Shown piece after piece: positions 13,601 through 64,000 of a stretch of 64,000 nt of DNA (its first letter is position 1; each line of letters starts with the position of its first letter). Origin of the DNA: Hormiphora californensis (Eukaryota; Ctenophora; Tentaculata; Cydippida; Pleurobrachiidae). The stretch covers positions 1,982,536 to 2,046,535 of the forward strand of contig CM035358.1 of NCBI GenBank assembly GCA_020137815.1, in the 5' to 3' direction. The notes under the pieces are model-generated. The model did no database searches and was not told the origin of the DNA. It saw only the letters and a list, made by a program, of their open reading frames with translations. The position numbers were made by a program, and so were the translations under genes.

Positions 13601-14289
13601 AAGAGCTTCGCATCCGTTTTGGAGAAAGAATGTGCCTCGGCTCTGGCTCCAAGAAAGATTCAATCAGCGATTGTGGCAGCCTCTGAGGACCGTGGGTGCA
13701 ACATCATCATCCATGGCCTGGAAGAGTCAATAAATAGTAGCGTAGAGCTTGAAACTCAAGTTGAGTCTCTTCTTGTTGAGCTAGGAGAAACTCAGAACGT
13801 GAAATCAGTGGAGCGCATGGGAAGGCAGTCCTTAACTGTCAGACCAGTGAAAGTCGTACTGAAGAGCAGAGACGCTCAGATGTCGATCCTGTCGAAAAAA
13901 TCCCGACTAAAAAGGACCGGCAAGTTCGATAAAGTCTACATTTCGCCTGACAGGACTTTGGAGGAACGAAATGAGAGAAAACAGCTTGTTGATCGACTGA
14001 AGGAAATGGTTCAAAGGTCTCCTGGAAAACACTACTTCATTCGTGGGAAGGAGGTGGTGGAAGCACCAGGGACTACTGAGAATTGAAATTAAATTTGTTG
14101 AGTTTAGAAGTGGTGAGCGAGGAAAGGACAGTTGAGTTGAAAGGTGGTCATTTGTTTGATAGCCTCAATTTATTTTCAAGTTTCAAGTTTTTTTCAAGTT
14201 TATTCTAGGAGATCCCATAAACTTTCCCATTCTTTACCTGCTAATACAGCATCGCTTGGGTGGAGTTTTATTTTCTTTCCATAAATCAT
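10658..14289 (-). CDS. SLC25A19: Mitochondrial carrier family protein, SLC25A19-like (thiamine pyrophosphate carrier type)
   Basis: Nine minus-strand exons: 14,289-14,238, 12,854-12,763, 12,704-12,628, 12,426-12,292, 12,182-12,086, 11,890-11,736, 11,528-11,407, 11,196-11,053 and 10,759-10,658. The order of motifs matches an inner-membrane carrier with three repeats: SPFDVLKIRFQ, EEGVRAFWKGH, QPLDTVRTRM, DGLRGFYRGLLPNL, PLDLVKKRLQ and EGVRGFYKGG, ending in STGMTFMCYNFF. These closely follow animal SLC25A19, which moves thiamine pyrophosphate into mitochondria. Exon 7 is one base too long: the frame entering it reads GLLAKVS and then goes wrong, while PLDLVKKRLQ sits in another frame. This is a frameshift, an assembly indel or a mis-set splice. 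Intron 1 (1.4 kb) holds an antisense ORF1-only LINE relative. Confidence 0.9.
11960..12037. mobile_element. 78-bp pogo/Tigger-like MITE
   Basis: Ends CAGTCAAACCTCGATTAACC and its partner near 12,020-12,037 are inverted and flanked by TA. The CAGT-AAACCTCG start is characteristic of pogo/Tigger-type elements. It lies in an intron of the carrier gene. A related fragment with CAGTGAAACCTCGATT occurs near 25,841. Confidence 0.65.
12976..14207 (+). mobile_element. ORF1-only LINE relative (half-LINE) in intron 1 of the carrier gene
   Basis: It starts with the leader TTTCAAACTTTTCAACACTA that also begins the LINE at 6,948 and the element at 16,541. It contains one intact ORF1-like gene and then about 120 bp of 3' sequence ending in TTCAAG/TTT-rich repeats. 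No endonuclease or reverse transcriptase follows. It lies antisense to the carrier gene. Internal deletion of a LINE or a parasite mobilised by the LINE's ORF2 would both fit. Confidence 0.65.
13067..14086 (+). CDS. LINE ORF1-type protein (coiled coil plus C-terminal RNA-binding-like domain), 339 aa
   Basis: The intact 339-codon frame begins MVNTDNEEEATPRIYLAAHP. Residues about 110-190 are rich in heptad-like Lys/Glu/Leu (LRQHGKELIKAQRDLVAAQ), suggesting a coiled coil. The C-terminal part has CNIIIHGLEES, RMGRQSL, KVYISPDRTLEERNERK and SPGKHYFIRGKEV, a pattern shared with the 342-aa protein at 15.4 kb (LVIFGLPES, RIGERN, TIYLSPD, GGNYYIR) and typical of ORF1p of LINEs. There is no zinc knuckle. 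It probably binds RNA and oligomerises; function is inferred. Confidence 0.75.
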   Translation: MVNTDNEEEATPRIYLAAHPGKPATDIDRRNVNDCQSDTVYWVKDLLSDCSGFGYSNPEAVRYGTGPPPRSTWDDLEVPSASKLNTLSKKKLLDFTKRACGIFLEQTFPLIEKLRDKGSESMMVRECEKELRQHGKELIKAQRDLVAAQEELLNIQRQLLEKREVEITAVQSTAQQELKSFASVLEKECASALAPRKIQSAIVAASEDRGCNIIIHGLEESINSSVELETQVESLLVELGETQNVKSVERMGRQSLTVRPVKVVLKSRDAQMSILSKKSRLKRTGKFDKVYISPDRTLEERNERKQLVDRLKEMVQRSPGKHYFIRGKEVVEAPGTTEN

Positions 14290-15227
14290 GTCTGTTGTTT
14301 CAGATTCATGCCGGGTGCTACAAGTTCCCACTTAGAAAGTTTAACTGGACAAACTAGAATAAAAAGGTACAAACTTTATTTTTTAAAATCCCTTAACGCC
14401 ATAACGAACAGAGCAAAAATCTAACAAAACTTGGCAAACGGCAGGGGTAGATCCAGCGGCCAACCCGAGCCCCGAAACTTTCGGGCTGTGTCTGCCCTAT
14501 CTATTGAAAAGCGCTGCCTTATCCCGCGCTACCGGCTACGTTTGCCAAGCCTATCTTATATCTAGACTCATGGCGCCGTTACGATCAGGGTTTTTACTTG
14601 AAAAGCGCTGCCTTATCCCGGGGGGGGGGGGGGGGGAGCGGCGTTTGCCAAGGTTTTTACGGGGCTCATTAAAGGTGAGTGCCAGTTCGTTGTGGTTACA
14701 CTAGGGACTGCACTCTGCAGTGGGTCCTAAAAGGGATCCCTAAAAAAGTTCAGTATTTACACAGCGTTTACACAGTCTTTACACAGTCGTTACACCCAGA
14801 GCGCCCGCGCCGCTCTGGGTGTAAAGTGCGTTTCAAACGACTTGACCTGAGATTCCTGGAAATTCAGGATTTCCCCTTTGTAAATACACGCGCGATGCGC
14901 CGAATTCCAAGAATTAAGGGTCAAGTCGCTTGAAACGGACTTTAAAGACTGCGTCTTTCGCACTCGATTTGCAGCGTTATCGGAAACTTTTTTCGCCGCA
15001 GCGCTCAATTTACTCGATTGTGCAGCACACAATCCAATATTTTCTTAGAAAAAGCCGCAAAACGCAGCACGCGCCGCTCTGGGTGTAACGACTGTGTAAA
15101 GACTGTGTAAACGCTGTGTATACTCGGATTTTTTGAAACTGTCACCCCCCTTAAATAAAAAAATTTGTCATTTCTCCGGTTCCTGATAAGATAGAGACTT
15201 GAAATTTGGAGGTTCGCAAGAACTTAG

Positions 15228-16541
15228 CATTGAATGAATGAATGAACATCACAATTTATATTAGAGTTCTTAACAGACTCTTCCCGCTCTTACACTATAG
15301 ACATATATAGTTAAGTATATATATCCTACAAGGCCGAGAGGCTAAGAGCATCGGCAGTTACCTAAAGCGGGGTAACATATATAGAAACAGTCCGATAGAT
15401 AAAGTTCAGTTCGCTATCCGACTTGGATCACATTGTTTCTGATGTAATAATTGCCACCTGGATCATCTGTCCGAACCCGTTTCAAGGTGGCTAGCAGAGC
15501 TTTTCGCTCCTTTAGTTGGGAGGGGTTAAGATCCGGTGACAGATATATGGTAGAGTGTTTTTTGGATTCTTTGAGCTGCCGTGCCTTCTTCAGCAGCGCC
15601 AAAAGGGTTGCTCTCTTCTCAAGAGATACCAAGAGCGGCCTAGGGCGTTCCTCGTTTCTCTCACCGATACGTTTCATGTTAGCAACTTTCGGTTTCTCGT
15701 TCAGTTCTTCAAATAGCTCATCCACATTGGTTCTATCAGCATTCTCAGTTGATTCTGGGAGCCCAAATATTACCAAGTTCTTCTCTCGATTTGTCTGGGG
15801 TATTACTGTAGCAGAAAGAGGCTTAGAAGTTGGTGGCTTAGGGGGAGTTGGTAGCTTTTTCGCCATAGGGGAGGCTGCGGCATAGTTTTGAGCCAGGACT
15901 GTCGAGTAGGCTTTCACCTTCTGCACTGACGTTTCCACTGAGCTCAGTTGTTCTTTCTGGGCATTGATGACCGTTTGTTGCAGTTCAATGATCAAAACAC
16001 GATTTCGTTCAAGCTCTTCTTTGCACACAGAGAGTTGCTTCTCGAGTTTTTCTGCTGTGATTACGGTGTTCAAATTGTTCATCGCTGCTTGAGCAAGTTT
16101 AGCACTGGAAACAAAGAGGTTGGTGGTGACATCAACAACTTGTTTTGGAGAAAGGTCCTTGAGACGATGTTTGAAGAATGTCCCCATGTTATTTTCGGTT
16201 GGGCCCGAGCAATCAGGAGTAAAATCCCTCGCAGGTGCATATTTGATGGAATTATAGCACTGACTAACGTTCTCGGGTGTGATACTTATCTGTTGTTCGG
16301 GAACAGCAGCCCAATGCAGCCGTTCAACTCCCAAAACAAAGTCATCAATGGATTCGATCAGTTGTTTTATCTTGGGGTTATCGCCCTCGTACGGTAAGCG
16401 AAGAATATTATCCAATCTTTTATCTTGATACATCGGCTTCATTATCAGCGTTTCACTTTTCTGCCCTTTGGGGCGGTCACATCACCATATCTACCTGCTC
16501 AAATTAATTTGTTTAAAGTAGTGTTGAAAAGTTTGAAAGAT
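15228..16541 (-). mobile_element. ORF1-only LINE relative (half-LINE), minus strand
   Basis: On the minus strand it begins with the leader TTTCAAACTTTTCAACACTA (16,541 downward), contains one intact ORF1-like gene and ends in a (TTCA)n tail at 15,230-15,246, the kind of short simple-repeat tail seen in CR1/L2 elements. There is no ORF2. I could not resolve a target duplication. Confidence 0.65.
15414..16442 (-). CDS. LINE ORF1-type protein, 342 aa
   Basis: The intact frame starts MKPMYQDKRLDNILRLPYEG. The middle has a Leu/Glu-rich, coiled-coil-like stretch (LEKQLSVCKEELERNRVLI), then a Pro-rich linker (LPTPPKPPTSKPL), then an RNA-binding-like C-terminus with LVIFGLPES, MKRIGERNEERPRP, TIYLSPDLNPSQLKERK and GGNYYIRNNVIQ. 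It is the same architecture as the 339-aa protein at 13 kb but clearly diverged from it, so the two are not recent copies. Confidence 0.75.
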   Translation of the reverse strand: MKPMYQDKRLDNILRLPYEGDNPKIKQLIESIDDFVLGVERLHWAAVPEQQISITPENVSQCYNSIKYAPARDFTPDCSGPTENNMGTFFKHRLKDLSPKQVVDVTTNLFVSSAKLAQAAMNNLNTVITAEKLEKQLSVCKEELERNRVLIIELQQTVINAQKEQLSSVETSVQKVKAYSTVLAQNYAAASPMAKKLPTPPKPPTSKPLSATVIPQTNREKNLVIFGLPESTENADRTNVDELFEELNEKPKVANMKRIGERNEERPRPLLVSLEKRATLLALLKKARQLKESKKHSTIYLSPDLNPSQLKERKALLATLKRVRTDDPGGNYYIRNNVIQVG

Positions 16542-16841
16542 CTTCGTAACTTCCAAATTTCAAGTCTCTATCTCATCAGGAACCGGACTTATGGTCATTT
16601 AAAGAAATTTGAAAACTCTAGGGGGGTGACAGTTTCAAAAAATCCGACTTTAAATACTGAACTTTTTTAGGGATCCCTAAGGCTAAACGGTCGAAAAGTG
16701 GGTCCTAAACGGTCGAAAAGTCAAAAATTATAAAAATTTCGTAAAAATTTCGTTAAAAGTTAAAAGTTTTCGTGGAAGCTCTTATAAACGGTTTTCCCAC
16801 GCGCGCGGCGTCGCGCGGCGTAAAAAGCAACACAGTGCTGA

Positions 16842-17063
16842 CAAAAAATCTGGGCTGCGCGTGGATTTTTCAAATTTTTCGTTCTCTCTTTTTTTTAAAT
16901 TTTACATTTTAGTAAAAGTCTTCCGGTGGGCCTCGACCCCCACCGGGGCTTACAAAAAATCTGGGCTGCGCGTGGATTTTTCAAATTTTTCGTTCTCTCT
17001 TTTTTTTAAATTTTACATTTTAGTAAAAGTCTTCCGGTGGGCCTCGACCCCCACCGGGGCTTG
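16842..17063 (+). repeat. Two-copy 111-bp tandem duplication
   Basis: The sequence beginning CAAAAAATCTGGGCTGCGCG is present twice in a row, at 16,842 and 16,953, ending in CCCCCACCGGGGCTT. It is nearly identical between copies. The surroundings are GC-rich (GCGCGCGGCGTCGCGCGGCG near 16,801). I see no gene. Confidence 0.85.
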
Positions 17064-17529
17064 CAGCCCTGAGCCCTGCTCGCGGGGACTCCGCCCCTAC
17101 ACCAACGCGGGTGCTGCGCTCCTGGACCCTGCTTGTGGGGGGGTTTCACGCCCCAGGCCCCGGACGCACAGGGACGCGCTGGGCCGAAGGCCCAGCTCCG
17201 TCGACCGTCACTGATTTCAGTCGAGTGTAAGCACTCACGGATTTTAGGATTAGGGCTAAAGTAGGGTTAGAACTTAGATTTAGGGCTGAGATAGATGGGG
17301 CTGTATTGTATTGGGGGCTTAAGATTTCCTATCGGATAAACCTTGAATTGGCCAAAACGGTTGAGTGCAGGCTACTTTTTTGGCAGAGTGCACCTGTAAA
17401 CAGGCCTTTAAACACCCAGATTGTAACAGCGCCTTCTTCACGCCTAGCCCTCATCGGAAGTTTAGCTGGATAGGTGGGGAAGGTTTCCGAGCATGTTGCA
17501 AGGCACAAGGAATGTTACGCTGTCTCTCC

Positions 17530-18549
17530 TTAAGGCCAGAGGGGGGGGGTCGACCGATTTTTGACCCTTATTTTGGGACATTTTTGGGGTTACCATCATG
17601 TGATAGCGCTTGGCATACCGGACCAGATGGATATGACAAAATTGATTTTGCGCGAACGGTTTGGGGGGAAAATGGGGTTAACTTTTGGCCTGAAATCAAT
17701 GTAAACCCCATTATTTTAGGACTGGTAGGGGTTGGAACACCCAATCGAGTGTCAAACACTTTGTCTTATCAAGAGGGATCACTCTGCAAAGTTTTATACC
17801 ATAAGTCCAACTGGTCTTTGAATTATTTGGGGTTAACAAAATATGGAAAAATCGACATTATGGCTCCCCTCTAAACCACATTTTTACACATGGTTAACCA
17901 CTTTCTGAGAAAACGGCTATGATCTAGACCTTGTCGTTTGGCACACTTGTTCTACAGACCAAGGAGCATGAAACATATGTAGCGATTTTTGATTAAGGCC
18001 CTCATTCAAAAATTATGGGGGTTTACAAATGTTTGGTCGAGAAAAATATCATGTAAACCCCCATAATTTTTGAATGAGGGCCTTAATCAAAAATCGCTAC
18101 ATATGTTTCATGCTCCTTGGTCTGTAGAACAAGTGTGCCAAACGACAAGGTCTAGATCCTAGCCGTTTTCTCAGAAAGTGGTTAACCATGTGTAAAAATG
18201 GGGTTTAGAGGGGAGCTATAATGTCGATTTTTCCATATTTTGTTAACCCCAAATAATTCAAAGACCAGTTGGACTTATGGTATAAAACTTTGCAGAGTGA
18301 TCCCTCTTGATAAGACAAAGTGTTTGACACTCGATTGGGTGTTCCAACCCCTACCAGTCCTAAAATAATGGGGTTTACATTGATTTCAGGCCAAAAGTTA
18401 ACCCCATTTTTCCCCCAAACCGTTCGCGCAAAATCAATTTTGTCATATCCATCTGGTCCGGTATGCCAAGCGCTATCACATGATGGTAACCCCAAAAGTG
18501 GCCCAAAATAAGGGTCAAAAATAGGTCGACCCCCCCCCTCTGGCCTTAA
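17530..18549. mobile_element. 1,020-bp near-perfect palindrome flanked by TTAA
   Basis: Two arms of about 500 bp are inverted copies with few mismatches and a short loop near 18,040. The ends are TTAAGGCCAGAGGGGGG and its reverse, so TTAA lies at each border, as for piggyBac or Kolobok insertions. No transposase is encoded; open frames inside are mirror images created by the palindrome. The right end is 26 bp upstream of the RPL7 start codon. Confidence 0.9.
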
Positions 18550-18575
18550 CTAGTAATTCCCCAAAACTAGCCAAA

Positions 18576-21110
18576 ATGTCGGATCCTGTCGAACAACCAG
18601 CGTTGACAACTGTCCCTACTGCTCTTCTGAGAAAGCGACGACAGTTGAACAAAGAACGTGTCGCCAGAGCTGTCGAAAAGAAGCTTCAGGATCAGGTTAT
18701 TATTATTATTAAGGGTACACCTGGCGTTTTTCATCATCGAGTGCCCAACCAAATGACTTCACCAGGGTTTAGGCCATACAAAATGGACCTCAAATATGCA
18801 ATTTTAGCCCTAAAGTCGAATTCATATTTTTGCTACAGCCTATTTTCAAAGTGGCGTTTTTTCAATTTTTGTTGAAATTTTTAACCTCAGGACCACTTTT
18901 TTTGAGATAGAAACATTAAATTCTTGGAATTTGAAGAGAATATAAAGGTGAATAAGCCCAAAGAAGGATTTTTGAAATGGAGCTTATTTCTGGCCATGAG
19001 AACGGTTTACTTTTTTGCTTCTTTGACACGCTGGCTGAGAATGTTCCCATGCTTCATTAGAGATGAAAATCTGGAAATAGTTGCTCAAAACGATTATCTA
19101 TGTGGCCCAAAAATTTTGGAACTTTCCCGCCAAAGATGTGGTGTACAGAGCTTTTTTTGTGAAACCTGTCTTTTTGAAAAAGAGGGAAATTCCCTGTATC
19201 TCAAAAACGGATGATCGTAGAGACCTGGGACCAAGCTTAATCGATTCAGAAGGTCCGATTTTGGGGGGGTCTTCTGAGAGACATTTTGCTCCTACTCCAA
19301 CCGTTTTTGCTGTAATTGCGAAAAAGGTATCAGCAAGTAAGGGGGAAATCAGCCCGAAGCAGGCTACTGGAATAGAGTTGTTTCCCTTTTTCATAGAATT
19401 AGTTTTTTGCAATTACAGCAAAATCGGTTGGAGTAGGAGCAAAATGTCTCTCAGAAGACCCCCCCAAAATCGGACCTTCTGAATCGATTAAGCTTGGTCC
19501 CAGGTCTCTATGATCATCCGTTTTTGAGATACAGGGAATTTCCCTCTTTTTCAAAAAGACAGGTTTCACAAAAAAAGCTCTGTACACCACATCTTTGGCG
19601 GGAAAGTTCCAAAATTTTTGGGCCACATAGATAATCGTTTTGAGCAACTATTTCCAGATTTTCATCTCTAATGAAGCATGGGAACATTCTCAGCCAGCGT
19701 GTCAAAGAAGCAAAAAAGTAAACCGTTCTCATGGCCAGAAATAAGCTCCATTTCAAAAATCCTTCTTTGGGCTTATTCACCTTTATATTCTCTTCAAATT
19801 CCAAGAATTTAATGTTTCTATCTCAAAAAAAGTGGTCCTGAGGTTAAAAATTTCAACAAAAATTGAAAAAACGCCACTTTGAAAATAGGCTGTAGCAAAA
19901 ATATGAATTCGACTTTAGGGCTAAAATTGCATATTTGAGGTCCATTTTGTATGGCCTAAACCCTGGTGAAGTCATTTGGTTGGGCACTCGATGATGAAAA
20001 ACGCCAGGTGTACCCTTAAATCTGTTTACAATAATTTGACACTGTCAATATTGCCCTCCTATTTGCGAGGATCAGGTTAGATCTGTTAGCTCAATTTTGT
20101 TATGAGCTCCAATTTATGGTAAATGATTTTATTACATTTACACAGTTGCCAGAGATGATTCCAAATACATTTTAAGAAATAACCTTCTAATCCATCCACT
20201 AGAAAAAGGCCGGCAAAGCGAAGGCACCATTCAAGCGTGCAGAATATTTCGTCAATGAGAGTTACAGGAGCACCATGAACACCAAACGAATGGGGAGACT
20301 GAAGCATACCATTGCCAAAGTCCCTGAATCTGTCTCCATTCTTTTTGTTATGAGAATCACCACTGTACGAGGTCCAATGCCGCAATCCGTCAGGAAGATT
20401 CTTCAGGTATGCAGTCGTTCGATGAAACTTGTTATGTTCTAACCCTTCTTTACATTTGGGGGCGCGAAACACAGTCTAGCTAGGCAAGATGAAACCAGTA
20501 CTGTTGCTTTTCAAAATACTGTATAAAACCTAACTCATTTCTTTGTTACTAGAAAGAAGCGTTATGTATCATGTATACGAGATTTAATAATAATAATTCT
20601 TTGTTACAGAGTCTCAGACTGAATGAGCTGAACAATGCAGTGGTTGTAAAGCGAAGTGATAAGATGATTGAGATGCTCCGAGTTGTTGAACCTTATATCA
20701 CCTGGGGTTACCCTAGTCTGAGATCTGTTCACAATCTTGTCTTCAAATACGGTGATTATACAGATATATCTGAATTGATTAAACATATGATCACATACAA
20801 TTGATTCGAACATCTAACCCACTTTTTTCTCTCAGGATACGGTCAAGTGAAAGACGAGAAGGTTGCTCTGAGTTCCAACTTCATTATTGAGAACACCTTC
20901 GCTGAGCAAGGCATGCTGTGCATTGAGGACCTGGTAAAACAGCTTTATGAAGTTGGACAGCACTTCGATGCGATTAACAAGTTTATGTGTGTGTTCAAGC
21001 TGACCCCGCCCAAAGGAGGATTCAGGAGGGTTGCAACGCCCTTCAAGCAGAATGGAGCCTGGGGAAACAGGGCTGAGAAGATCAACTCTTTGATCAGGAA
21101 GATGCTTTAA
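18576..21110 (+). CDS. RPL7: Ribosomal protein L7 (uL30 family)
   Basis: Four exons: 18,576-18,695, 20,203-20,406, 20,610-20,751 and 20,836-21,110. They join in frame to 246 residues, the usual length. The basic N-terminus LLRKRRQLNKERVAR is followed by EYFVNESYRSTM, LFVMRITTVRGPMPQSVRK, MLRVVEPYITWGYPSLRSV, CIEDLVKQLYEVG, FKLTPPKGGFRR and NRAEKINSLIRKML, all typical of the large-subunit protein RPL7. The paralogue RPL7L1 is a possible alternative, but the GYGQVK and FKLTPPKGG regions favour RPL7. Exon 1 lies between two long palindromes: one ends 26 bp before the ATG and the other starts 13 bp after the first donor. RNF17 begins 184 bp downstream on the same strand. Confidence 0.9.
18709..20019. 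mobile_element. 1,311-bp near-perfect palindrome flanked by TTAA, in RPL7 intron 1
   Basis: The arms (18,709 to about 19,325 and about 19,403 to 20,019) are inverted copies of about 615 bp with a loop of roughly 77 bp. The ends read TTAAGGGTACACCTGGCG and its reverse, again bounded by TTAA. There is no transposase. It belongs to a different family from the palindrome at 17,530, since the arm sequences differ. It will be transcribed as part of the RPL7 intron. Confidence 0.9.
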
Positions 21111-21294
21111 TTAACGAGATGACATTGTGAAGTAGTAGTGGTGTAACTTTTAATTTATTTTAAGCAGCATTTTATCATTTAAAAGAACCGTTTGTTTTTA
21201 GTTTCTTCAAACCTTCCCCCCAAAAACTCTTAAACATTACACAAACCTCCGCCCAAAAAACTCCTAAACATTCCACTCACACTAGTTTAGCAAT

Positions 21295-31447
<10,153 letters not shown>

Positions 31448-31974
31448 GACATTATTTTAAATTGTAAGACACTTTATTCAGAGTTCAAACATTGTTTGTG
31501 TTGTAAGAGGGGTGCTGTGTACCACAGCTCAGAGTGAATGGTGGTGTGTACTAATTTTATTCTATAATATATTGTTAATCGTTACGTTGAAATTCAACGG
31601 TTGAATCAATCAGAATATTTTTAATCAAACGGAAAAGTAATTTTCAATTGTCGGCATTTCGGTGGGGTTTTTAATTCAATTCTTATGTTATTATCAATGT
31701 TATTATTCGTTAATTTTAATCACACTTTATACAAAATCACGTCGGTCTCACTTTTCTTTCTTAACCATGGGCAAAAGTTGTAAAGCGCGCGTAGTTCCTT
31801 ATTATGAAAGAACAGCAGTTCAGCATTTGTTGGCGCGCACACAGCGTGGGACTTAGAACACAACAAGTTCCCACAACTGCTGCTGCAGCATTGCTTACCT
31901 CGGCACCCTAGCTCCCCAACTTTCATATCCCCCTGTTCTAGTATATGATGTTCAGGTTTCGATAAGGGTTGGAA

Positions 31975-63936
<31,962 letters not shown>

Positions 63937-64000
63937 GTGAGTGTAAAACAGATTTGGTCCTGTCTGACGGTTGTTTTGTTCAAACCCTTTTTATTTTTAT

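Larger units (their letters stand above)
15121..16650. mobile_element. TA-flanked TIR element enclosing an ORF1-only LINE relative
   Basis: The ends read TACTCGGATTTTTTGAAACT and (reversed) AAGTCGGATTTTTTGAAACT followed by GTCACCCCCC, flanked by TA duplications (15,119-15,120 and 16,651-16,652). The inverted similarity continues about 100 bp inward, through ACTTGAAATTTGGA. This is the same end type as the 151-bp MITE at 7,312. The interior is not a transposase but a LINE-derived unit at about 15,228-16,541, so this looks like a Tc1/mariner-type MITE that later received a retrotransposon. Confidence 0.75.
14733..16677. mobile_element. Inverted-repeat element split by the insertion at 15,121-16,650
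   Basis: Left end GGGATCCCTAAAAAAGTT continues with CAGTATTTACACAGCGTTTA and ends at the CCCAGAGCG block. The right end is the exact reverse once the insertion at the TA of 15,119-15,120 is removed. The TIRs are at least 70 bp with three internal TTTACACAG(N) repeats, and the original element would be about 413 bp. It encodes nothing. Confidence 0.8.

Noticed and set aside
17365-18511. Open frames of up to 169 codons inside the palindrome, on both strands
   Set aside because: They are mirror copies generated by the inverted arms and have no recognisable protein motif.
18924-19804. A 96-codon frame occurring on both strands in the RPL7 intron
   Set aside because: It is the same sequence in the two arms of the palindrome; no homology or splice context supports coding.
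20086-20472. A 128-codon minus-strand frame in the RPL7 gene
   Set aside because: It is the antisense of RPL7 exon 2 (20,203-20,406), whose plus-strand translation matches the ribosomal protein.

Overview
The window is nuclear DNA from an animal. It has multi-exon genes with GT/AG introns, a germline RING/B-box/Tudor gene, a metazoan-type TRAPP subunit, two seven-transmembrane receptors, a eukaryotic tRNA-Pro and many LINE and inverted-repeat transposons. Introns are mostly 50-300 bp except where transposons have entered, and (GA)n/(CT)n arrays are everywhere. This suggests a compact, repeat-littered invertebrate genome; I cannot fix the phylum from sequence alone.

Layout. 1-7 kb: a fragment of a repeat family seen again at 53.8-62.5 kb, then a CR1/L2-type LINE on the minus strand whose ORF1 is broken by a 586-bp TIR element carrying a tRNA-like sequence. 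7.0-10.2 kb: an unrecognised minus-strand gene (at least five exons) with a TA-flanked MITE and a MULE in one intron. 10.7-14.3 kb: a nine-exon mitochondrial carrier (SLC25A19-like) on the minus strand with an ORF1-only LINE relative in intron 1. 14.7-18.5 kb: nested inverted-repeat elements, another ORF1-only LINE relative and a 1.0-kb near-perfect palindrome. 18.6-21.1 kb: ribosomal protein L7, whose first exon lies between that palindrome and a second 1.3-kb palindrome. 21.3-31.4 kb: an RNF17-like gene with about 24 exons and a tRNA-Pro gene in one intron. 32.0 kb to beyond the right edge: TRAPPC10.

TRAPPC10 has a roughly 21-kb third intron (32,680-53,660). Inside it are a rhodopsin-like GPCR (minus, 33.9-37.0 kb, two frame breaks near its 3' end), an unrecognised minus-strand gene or genes (42.7-46.3 kb, next to a 9-N gap) and a large class C-like GPCR (plus, 49.7-52.5 kb). 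Intron 4 is filled by an 8.7-kb G-ended TIR element with a 9-bp target duplication, itself split by a 6.6-kb I-type LINE with a 12-bp target duplication.

The recurring theme is foldback DNA: at least six separate long inverted repeats lie in or beside host-gene introns, so host pre-mRNAs should form long hairpins. RPL7, RNF17 and TRAPPC10 run head to tail with only 184 and 527 bp between coding regions. Several genes have one-base frame breaks; some could be assembly indels, and each is marked.
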